From the NCBI GenBank assembly GCA_022414725.1, contig CM039464.1:9293527-9357526 (forward strand): a DNA stretch of 64,000 nucleotides. The letters run 5' to 3'. Origin of the DNA: Microglena sp. YARC. Taxonomy: Eukaryota; Chlorophyta; Chlorophyceae; Chlamydomonadales; Chlamydomonadaceae. Positions 56,406 to 64,000 of this stretch are shown here, piece by piece. The notes below the pieces were generated by a model that made no database searches, was not told the DNA's origin, and worked only from the letters and a program-made list of their open reading frames with translations. A program made the position numbers and the translations under genes. The number at the start of each line of letters is the position of its first letter. Position 1 is the stretch's first letter.

Positions 56406-58211
56406 TTATAAATAAAGCAATCTAACCGCCGTGTCGTATGCGTCGAGTGCGATGGGTGGGTGATGGGCCCGTTTTTTCGACGTACGTCGGGATACAACGG
56501 GCGTAACACGTGATTGCCATGCATCGACCACGTGAGGGGCACTTTCCTTGACCGCCTTGGCGAGTTCCCATGTGTCTTGCCACCGGACCAAGTATTCGAG
56601 ACGTCGTTTGCTGGATGTGCCGATGACACGCGACTTTTCACGCATAATGCATTGGATGCTCCAAATCGGGGCGCCGTCGGAGTCGAACTCAAGCGGTTGT
56701 CCAACATGGACAACGCCATCAGAGCGCCAATGCTTGATCAAACCCACGTGAAACACGGGGTGGATGCGCATCATCTTAGGCAAGGCTAAGCGGCACACTG
56801 TGACTTGCCGGACGACTCCAGTCTGCTCGTCGCGAGGACCGATGCATTCTGTAATCGTGTAGGGACCAACAAAACGAGGCGTAAATTTTGGTTTACCAGT
56901 TGCTTTGAACTTCATATTGCGGGTGGACAAGAGAAATTTATCACCAAGGTTGAAGAAAACCTCCGTTCGTCGTTTATCGTAATGGGCTTTCTGCCGATCT
57001 TGAGCGGCTTGCATGCATGCTTTGCATTGATCTTGGCGTTCAATGTGATCAGCCCACCAATTGTTGGCAGCCGGACATTTCGATTCGACTTCCGCTTTGA
57101 GAGGCGTCGTAGGGTCGTAGCCAAGGTACGCCCGAAAGGGGGTGTTCTGAATGGACTCTTGGTAGGAATTGTTGATAGCGAACTCCACCAATGCCAAAGA
57201 CTTATCCCAATCGTCGTGGTATGGCCCCACGTAGTGGCGAATCATGTCCTCGATGACGCGGTTCATGCGTTCTGTCTGCCCGTCCGTCTGTGGATGGAAC
57301 GCAGTCGAAAACGCTTGTCGCGTGCCCATTAGTCGATGGAGAGCAACGCCGAAATGACCAGTGAATCGCGCGTCGCGATCACTAAGGAGCTTCTTCGGGA
57401 TACCATGATATCGGATGACCCGATTGAGGTATAGGGAAGCGAATTCCTCGGCGTTAATTGACGTGTGACAAGGTTCGACATGAACCATTTTGGACAGTTT
57501 GTCGACGAAAACAGCGATGGCGTCATGGCCCGACGATGTTGGTGGAAGCGCCGTAATAAGGTCTGTGGAGACGCACTCCCAGAATTTGTCAGGAATTTCC
57601 ACGGGCACCATGGTACCGTTCGGCTTTGCGTTGCCGGGCTTGTTCGTTTGGCACTTATGGCACTGTTGGACGAAGGCAGTCACATCAGCCGTAACCTTGG
57701 CCCAAGTAAACGTGCGCGTGACTAGTTCCAACGTTTTCGTGCGACCGCAATGGCCCATGTAAACCGGATCGTGAGCGTCGGGGATAATATCCAGGCGAAG
57801 AGCTGCGTCAAGAGGGACGCATAAGAATTCGCGGCCGTACTTGTTTTTCTTGAACCAGTAACCGTTTCTGGAAAATTTATCACGGAGGCGCTTGCAGCCT
57901 GGCGTGAAGTTTGAGTCCTTTTTGTAACCAGCCAAAATTCGATCCATGATGGAGAGAGAGGAGGGAGTCGATGCCAAGGGCATCGGGCGTCTGCGTCGTC
58001 GCGATTCTATGACCGGTACCGAAGGTGCGGGCATGACCGTTGGAGGGCGGGGCGGGACCTGAATGACTGTGGGACCGACCGCAACAGGGCGAGGTTTCCT
58101 TGATCGAGGACGACATTCGCTGACTAAGAGCGAGAACACCAACAGCTGGTGCGCTACCGCGACGTCGGCGGGGGCGGAGAGATTGGGGTTGCGACTAACA
58201 GGGTCAGCCAT
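56406..58211 (-). CDS. Ty3/gypsy integrase with chromodomain-like C-terminus
   Basis: 601-codon open frame. It starts in the RNase H/integrase linker (MADPVSRNPN). The zinc-binding N-terminal domain has GHCGRTKT and CHKCQTNK. The catalytic core shows D in VSTDLITALP, D in LSDRDARFTGHF and E in HPQTDGQTERMNR (D,D-35-E). A GPY-like region (RFVGPYTITECIGP, HPVFHVGLIKHW) and a C-terminal YLVRWQ...TWE segment resembling a shortened chromodomain follow. That order marks a chromovirus, which inserts element DNA into chromatin. The frame is intact here but separated from RT by frame breaks, so the element as a whole is inactive. Confidence 0.85.
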   Translation of the reverse strand: MADPVSRNPNLSAPADVAVAHQLLVFSLLVSECRPRSRKPRPVAVGPTVIQVPPRPPTVMPAPSVPVIESRRRRRPMPLASTPSSLSIMDRILAGYKKDSNFTPGCKRLRDKFSRNGYWFKKNKYGREFLCVPLDAALRLDIIPDAHDPVYMGHCGRTKTLELVTRTFTWAKVTADVTAFVQQCHKCQTNKPGNAKPNGTMVPVEIPDKFWECVSTDLITALPPTSSGHDAIAVFVDKLSKMVHVEPCHTSINAEEFASLYLNRVIRYHGIPKKLLSDRDARFTGHFGVALHRLMGTRQAFSTAFHPQTDGQTERMNRVIEDMIRHYVGPYHDDWDKSLALVEFAINNSYQESIQNTPFRAYLGYDPTTPLKAEVESKCPAANNWWADHIERQDQCKACMQAAQDRQKAHYDKRRTEVFFNLGDKFLLSTRNMKFKATGKPKFTPRFVGPYTITECIGPRDEQTGVVRQVTVCRLALPKMMRIHPVFHVGLIKHWRSDGVVHVGQPLEFDSDGAPIWSIQCIMREKSRVIGTSSKRRLEYLVRWQDTWELAKAVKESAPHVVDAWQSRVTPVVSRRTSKKRAHHPPIALDAYDTAVRLLYL

Positions 58212-59529
58212 ATTATCGCGACCAGCGCGATACTCCCAAGTATAGCTAAAGGGCGCGAGGTCCTCCTGCCTGCCAGCGACCCATGCGTCGTGAAAGGACC
58301 GCTTTGGTATCGAAGTAAGTGAGCGGATTATGGTCGGTGACCAAAGTCATGTGGGAGCCTTCGAGATAGCACCGCCATTCGGTCAACGCGTGGACGATCG
58401 CTAGCATTTCTTGTTCAGTCGTTGTATAATTCAGCTCCGCTGGGATATACTATTTGCTAGCCAATGCGATAGGGTGTTTATCTTGTAAGAGCACCGCGCC
58501 TGTACCAAGTAAGGATGCGTCAGTAATTACTTCGAAAGGTTTGCTAAAATCCGGAAGCGCGAGGACTGTGGCGGAAAGCAAGGCTTCTTTGAGGCCTTCG
58601 AAAGCTACGAGATGTTCATTTTTGAACAAGGGGCCAAGCTCACCCTTGATGTTAGACAAGGTCTGAAGAGGGGCGGCGAGGGACGAATATCCTTGGATAA
58701 ACTTGCGAAAGTAATTGCACAAACCGAGGAATGAGCCGATTTGTTTCGCCGTCCTTGGAGTAGGCCAGTCGCGGACTGTGCTAACCTATTTCGGATCAAC
58801 TTTAATTCCGTCGCGTCCAATGTAATGACCAAGGAATTTAACCTCTGTCTTGTTGAATGAACATTTGGAGAGCTTCGCGTAGAATTCGTTGTCCTGGAGG
58901 ACTTGGAGGACCGTGGCCAAGTTGGCCAAGTGTTCCGCCGGAGTGCGTCCGTAAACCAAGATATCGTCCAAGTAGACCACAACGAACTTGTGAAGGTAGG
59001 GCGCGAATATCTGGTTCATGACCGCTTGGAACGTGGCCGGCGCGTTTGCCAACCCCATCCCAAGGACTTTAAATTCGAACTGACCCATCGGGGTAGTGAA
59101 CGCAGTCTTCGGCGCGTCCTCGTCCGATATACGTATTTGGTAATAACCAGACGTGAGGTCTAGGGAACTAAACAAAGTAGCTCCACCTAGACGGTCAATG
59201 GTCTCGTCAATACGGGGAAGGGATACCTATTTTTAATCGTAATGTTGTTGAGTGCTCGCCAATCGCAAACAACACGGTATCCCGTTCCGCCTGGTTTTGC
59301 TATGATCATAATCGGCGCTCCGTACGGGGACGAGCTCGGGGCGATGAAGCCTTGTTGTAAAAGGTCGGAGACGTACTCTTCACATAGCAATGTCTCGGCT
59401 GGACTCATGTGACGATTCCTGCGATACGGGGCGTACGCATTGTCTTGCGTTTTGATGACGTGAGGTATGACGCGATGGTTAGGAGTCCCCATCTGCAAAT
59501 TGTTGAAGACTTTGCGATATTTCCATAGG
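58212..59529 (-). pseudogene. Ty3/gypsy reverse transcriptase and RNase H, broken
   Basis: RT is recognisable in three pieces: 59498-59187 (LLQQGFIAPSSSPYGAPIMI, RVVCDWRALNNITIKNRYPF), 59175-58786 (DLTSGYYQIRI, FEFKVLGMGLANAPATFQ, VVVYLDDILVYG catalytic YLDD) and 58722-58450 (thumb, then VITDASLLGTGAVLLQ, RNase H start). RNase H continues past a stop with IPAELNYTTTEQEMLAIVHA and TDHNPLTYF. Lesions: one-base loss near 59207 beside a C run, in-frame TAG near 58786 and near 58447, and a 4-bp duplication GCAG at about 58270 that throws the frame into that of the integrase. Confidence 0.85.
59525..59529. repeat. Target site duplication (left), ATAGG
   Basis: Five bases directly left of the LTR; identical to 63810-63814. 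Confidence 0.85.
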
Positions 59530-59827
59530 TATCAGCATGAAAAGCGGTGCTCTCGCTTGTTTTATGTCTTGGTGACTCCTTGTGTACTCCCTTAGAAGTA
59601 TCGGTCCTGACAGTACTATGTCAGCTTCCTGTTGACTGCGTCATCGGTTCTTCTGACACACGCTGTCTAGCCTGTACCCTGATCAGGTTCCAGGCTACCG
59701 CCCCCTTTCCTCCACTGGTGCCCCTTAATGGGTCTCCTGTGCTTGTAACTTATTCTCGTCTCCGCATTTATAGATTGGCGTGCTGCACACACAAAGTCCA
59801 CTCTCCGGAGTGTTATCCAAGCTGATA
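59530..59827 (+). mobile_element. Left LTR of nested copia-type element
   Basis: 298 bp, begins TATCAGC and ends GCTGATA (7-bp inverted ends). It differs from the right LTR at about three positions by eye. The 92-codon ORF inside both LTRs is not considered a gene. Confidence 0.92.
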
Positions 59828-62800
59828 GGTTATACGGCCCGTCATTTACTACCACTGCTTTGCGATGCAACTTCCGCGAGGACCTCCCGCCATTTTGAGA
59901 AACTCCATGACATGGATGGTCTTTCCTGGACGCGCGGGATGCGCAGTATCATTCTCAGCGATGGCTGCGACCAATCCTTCCAACGGAGGAACGGCTCCTC
60001 TTGATGATTGGCTAGACGTTTGTGCACCAGCTGCCTCTGCTAGCGGTCATGAGAGTCCTTCCGCCATCGTGGAAGTAACCCCCCCCGGTCATTCCTCCAT
60101 CTTCTCTTCTTTTTCCTCCCCTGCCGTCTGTCGCCTCCTCCCGTCTGTCGTAGATGACTGTGACGTGCAGACTCAAGTCGGCGACTAGCCTGGACATCGG
60201 TGGAGATACCCCGTCTTCGTCTGCTCGCGTCCTTGACGTCGCTAACCTTTCTCCGGTGTTTGAGGCTCTGCCTGCATACCGGAGGTTGCCAAGCCGACCA
60301 AGCTCCCTGCTGATGTCTACGTCGTCTTTGCCCCCTTTGCTCTGCCCAGCCGACGGTCGGCTACTGGCATGAGCTTGCGCTCTAGTGGCTCTGTGCTACC
60401 TTCTGGAGAATTTTTTCGATCAAGCTGGCGGATCGCCGGCACTGCCGTAGGGTTCGCCAGAGGAGGACGACCTACGCGTCTGGACCTGGAGATTCTGGAG
60501 GTGGTAGGAAGCAGGGGGGTATGGTCAGCACCACTACGGGTGCTGCTCCCTCTACCCCCCAACCGGGTGAGTCGAGCGATAGAGGGGGGGACTTGAGATT
60601 GACTGATCATCGACGGCGGGATATTAGGACCTTTACATGCCTCGGCTCTGCTCTTCGCATCCTAGCGATAAATGTTCGAATTCTGCCCTTGCGATTTGCG
60701 ATTTTCTGCCATTGGTGCGATTTTCTGCACCAGGTGCGACTTGCTGCACTGTCATTCTCGTCTCCTTTTTCCCATACCTCAAATCTCGACTTCGACCTAA
60801 CGCTTCCCCACCTTCTGTGATCCCAGGTCTCGCAGCGCCGGACTTCGCCCATGCTACAGGCCGCAGTGGACGCCGTCCTGGCCCTAGTCCAGCGGCCGTG
60901 GAGGATCTTTGGCATGATATCTTGGTGGATATTTTTCTCTCTTAGGTTCCTTGTGACCCCTGGGTGCGTTCCGTGGTTCGTCAGAGGTTACTACTTTGTC
61001 TTCCCGTGCCCCTGGTTCCCCCCTTAGGTGTATGCCTTCGCTACGTGAGTTTGGGTTCAAGTGTTTGAGTTCTGATAGGGCTTAGGAATTTTTAGTTAAG
61101 TGGTATAGAGGCATGGTTGATCTCGATTAGTTGGGGCATGCATGAGTTGTTGATGATGACACTGCTCAGCATGGTGCTAGTGTGTTATCTTTGCAATCGC
61201 GTGTTCATCTAGGGAGACAAGACTCCTTCGGAGCTTTTCTTTGGGGTTGCACCTGATGTGTCGTTGTTGCGTTTGTTTGGTTGCCCTTGCTATGTAATCT
61301 TAGTATTGGGCAGTCACGCAACAAGCTAGTTAGAAAGGCATTATTTGGTAGACTGGTTGGGTATTCCCTGGTGAGTAAGGGTTATTATTTTTGGGTTTCC
61401 AATGTTGCGCCAGTTAGTAGTGAGTAGTGATGTACTCTTTATCTCCAGTTCAGTTCTAAACTGTCTTCCTGGGTTCTCCCTTTAGTATGGGTCCCCGTGC
61501 CCGCTTGCATCCCTCCTGTCATCAAACGGTGATATGTTATGTGTTACCGGTAATTCCCTACGCCCTTTAACAACCCCAATTGTTGTTGGCTGGCCTGGCT
61601 GGATGTATCATTGTTGCATTCTAGACCAGGGCCTGATCTTGCTGTATTGTGTGTGAAGTTTTAGGGCGGGGGGGAGTTGGATATCCAACTATAATCTTAG
61701 CCGAATCTCAGGGGGTCGCCAGGCCCTCCTCTGTGCCACGTTTTAGCGGTGAAGCTTTAGGATTTAGACAGCCTTCGATCATAGTGGTACCTGGATCAGG
61801 TCCATTGACTAATAGTCGCCAACCTCCGACCACCTCGGATGGCTCGCGGGTGTCGATAATTCCGACGCCTCCTGTCGTCCCTCGTGGATTACTCGGGTCA
61901 AGCCCATGTGATGATGTAGCCGTTGCCGAATGGGTAAGTGATGATCTTGAACACTGGTCTAGCTTGATACTGCGTATGGCTGGGGTGTTACAGTCAACCC
62001 AGGATTCATTGTTTTAGGTGCTGCTGGTTCTCATACGTAGGTTAACATGGCCCTATGTGTGAGTGCCTATTCCTCAGCACCTCCTAGACTGACTTATAGG
62101 GTAGTCTAGATTGGTGGAGCGTTACGACGCTTTGTTTAGGCAGCTTCCTTTCAGCTGTCTTTCTTGGTTTTGGTGGAAGGTGGTACTTAATTCAGACCAC
62201 AGTTATAGCGTCTTGATGGTTTCTGACTCTTAGTTCCATACTATGCCTATTAGGCAGATGGTTCGTTCGGTGGAGCTCATCATAGATGAGCTATTTCTTT
62301 TTACTCCACACTGTTTTTAGATCACCAGCCCCTCATGTGATTGGAACTTTTTGTGGAGTGTAGTAGTTGTTTCCCTTCGGATTTTACTGTGAATTGGTGG
62401 GCTGGGTAATCTTGCAGTTGTACTTGCAGATGTACCGCCGCTCACCTCTTTCTTGTTTTCCGAGTGTATTTCAAGCGCCCTTTCAGTCCATCCTTTGCAG
62501 TAAATTCTTTGAAGTCCTTTTTATGCGTTTACTAGTTTTCAGGTGGACAATAGGTTTTATGTACTATGGTTGTACATCTACCCTTCTATTGTTCATTGAA
62601 CTGTGTTTCCTTTGTTGGTTACAAGTTTCTTGAAATTTTTAACTTCGCATCCTTTGGATTTTTTCAGTTGCTGCAAGTTTGGTTTGCTTTAGTTAGGCGC
62701 TTGGTTTGTCTTGAGTGCACGAGTTCTTTGCGGTGCGATACCCACCTCTTAGACTGTTTTTCGTTAGTGCCGTAGCTGGGGATTTATGATAATTAACTTT

Positions 62801-63511
62801 CATACATCTTCTTACTTCCATCTTTGAGTGAGAAACCAGTTCATCATGGTTTTTTCATCCCAACCTAGTCATGAATTCTATGCTAAGAATAATTTTTAAG
62901 GTAGTGGATTTTTCCATTGACTTTTTTTTTCCATCGTAGTCTTTAGTGTCCTCTTGTCTGCGTCCTTTAGGTTTTGATTCTCTCGTGTGCTGCTCTCACA
63001 CGATATTTCAATCCGTCTCTTTGGTTATCATTGATTGGCGTTAGGTTCCTATTCCCGGATCGGGTTTTCTATACCGTTGTTCCCCAACTTTGATATACGA
63101 TTTTTTTCAGTCTTCTCTTTAGGTTAAGTTCTCGGTTCTTTCAGTCACCGTTGTTCCCCTTCCTTTGGTATTAGGATTGATTTCTGTTTGGCCTCCCTGT
63201 GATTTTCTGGTTTGGTGCCTACTATTCTGGATGAATAGTATTTTTGCGCTTACCATGGATGGTTACATTTCCATTTTGGTCTCAGCTCAGCTCGGTATGT
63301 CCCAAGTTTTTTGCTGCTACATTTTCGGAGTACTACAGTGGTTTTTTGGTTCATCCTTTCTCATCCTTTTATTTTAGACAAGGCTTTCTTCTGGTTTCCT
63401 GTTTTTCCGCCGTTCCTTAATAATTTTTGTTTGCTACCAGTTTATGGTTCTATGTCCCCAGTGCCATAGGTGGAGTACTAGTATTGTATGTCACCTGCGT
63501 CATAGGTGGAG
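59828..63511 (+). mobile_element. Internal region of nested copia-type element, largely decayed
   Basis: 3.7 kb. The left third (59830-60950) is C-rich with several short frames and no recognised gag. A copia integrase/RT-linker signature is at 61210-61412: DKTPSELFFGVAPDVSLLRL, FGCPCYV, then one base out of frame KLVRKALFGRLVGYSLVSKG, YYFWVSN. 62000-63500 is T-rich on this strand with no RT motif that I can find. Just before the right LTR, ATAGGTGGAGTA occurs twice (about 63467 and 63502), the second serving as a possible polypurine tract. Immediately after the left LTR is GGTTATACGGCCCG, not the usual initiator-Met primer site. Confidence 0.7.
61210..61412 (+). pseudogene. Ty1/copia integrase C-terminal fragment
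   Basis: Conserved copia block where family members read KTPxELWxGxKPxVxxLRxFGCxxYV and later GxxVGYxxxxKGYxxW; see the internal region entry. Frameshift between the halves near 61323. It places the nested element on the plus strand, opposite to the gypsy host. Confidence 0.7.
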
Positions 63512-63809
63512 TATCAGCATGAAAAGCGGTGCTCTCGCTTGTTTTATGTCTTGGTGACTCCTTGTGTACTCCCTTAGAACTATCGGTCCTGACAGTACTA
63601 TGTCAGCTTCCTGTTGACTGCGTCATCGGTTCTTCTGACACGCGCTGTCTAGCCTGTACCCTGATCAGGTTCCAGGCTACCGCCCCCTTTCCTCCACTGG
63701 TGCCCCTTAATGGGTCTCCTGTGCTTGTAACTTATTCCCGTCTCCGCATTTATAGATTGGCGTGCTGCACACACAAAGTCCACTCTCCGGAGTGTTATCC
63801 AAGCTGATA
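63512..63809 (+). mobile_element. Right LTR of nested copia-type element
   Basis: 298 bp, same ends (TATCAGC...GCTGATA), about 99% identical to the left LTR by eye (differences near 63579, 63641 and 63738). Confidence 0.92.
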
Positions 63810-63814
63810 ATAGG
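63810..63814. repeat. Target site duplication (right), ATAGG
   Basis: Identical to 59525-59529 and directly abutting the LTR end. Confidence 0.85.
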
Positions 63815-64000
63815 AGGGCGCGCAGATCGCTGGCCGAGATTAGCGTTTTATCGTTGTGGTCAAGGATGTTGTCGTGGATCCAATTTTCGAAATCCATGCT
63901 AGCCACTGGGGGACCAGGTAACGGTCCGTCGGACGGCAATAATTTCGTGAGCAATTTCGCCCTTTCATCGGCAGTGACATTTGACGCCGGTAACTCTGCC
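63815..64000 (-). pseudogene. Ty3/gypsy pol, part upstream of RT, continues beyond the window
   Basis: Minus strand encodes KLLTKLLPSDGPLPGPPVAS and ENWIHDNILDHNDKTLISAS DLRALL, in the region between protease and RT. The frame resumes at 59529 on the far side of the nested element, showing that these are two halves of one element. The 5' LTR, gag and protease lie outside. Confidence 0.7.

Noticed and set aside
59547..59825. 92-codon ORF present in both LTRs (59547 and 63529)
   Set aside because: It lies wholly within the LTR and has no similarity to known LTR proteins; the LTR copies are identical for structural reasons.

Overview
The window is eukaryotic nuclear DNA, most likely from a green alga. 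Three things point that way: a GATA zinc finger of the plant-type spacing (C-X2-C-X18-C-X2-C), a divergent histone H2A/H2B pair whose genes end in palindromes of the kind known from volvocine algae, and a plant-like H2B C-terminus (KFTSA). A prasinophyte with a large repeat-rich genome would fit, but I cannot name the species. Coding space is small; tandem repeats, homopolymer G/C tracts and retrotransposons dominate.

Layout. 1-1165: a compound minisatellite open in all three forward frames. 1351-3257: part of a gene for a modular repeat protein that decays downstream into a 26-bp minisatellite. 3.5-8.5 kb: poly(G)-bearing duplications, dispersed repeats and a decayed retroelement on the minus strand (RNase H, zinc motif, endonuclease-like C-terminus, no reverse transcriptase seen). 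9506-17780: a five-exon gene (gene A) for a GATA-type zinc finger protein with long Met/Gly/Pro-rich flanks; all inferred junctions are phase 0. 18.4-42.4 kb: one minisatellite of about 24 kb with a 35-bp unit. 43.2-44.5 kb: an Ala/Pro-rich repeat ORF (gene B). 44.5-45.8 kb: three further tandem arrays. 47.9-48.2 kb: a MITE-like element. 48.6-49.7 kb: the H2B/H2A pair. 50-52 kb: poly(G)/poly(C) duplications. 51.6-64 kb: a nest of LTR retrotransposons, comprising two Ty1/copia remnants and a Ty3/gypsy chromovirus on the minus strand, the latter split by a young copia-type element with near-identical 298-bp LTRs and a perfect 5-bp target duplication.

The most unusual feature is in gene A. The 3' end of each of its four non-terminal exons, together with the adjoining 5' splice site, has been duplicated in tandem into the following intron (11.2-12.8, 13.7-13.85, 15.15-15.7 and 17.2-17.3 kb). 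The first array holds up to eleven whole or partial copies of a 66-bp, 22-codon segment, several with plausible splice sites and open frames, others broken by stops. A decayed second copy of the GATA-finger exon lies 335 bp upstream of the intact one. This looks like exon birth by tandem duplication of splice junctions, though it could also reflect a genome that generates tandem duplications everywhere. Stem-loops directly follow the stop codons of both gene A and gene B.

Limits: gene models rest on reading frame and splice-site logic only. Several one-base frame breaks (H2A start, exon 2 of gene A) and the indel-rich centre of the big array may be sequencing or assembly errors.
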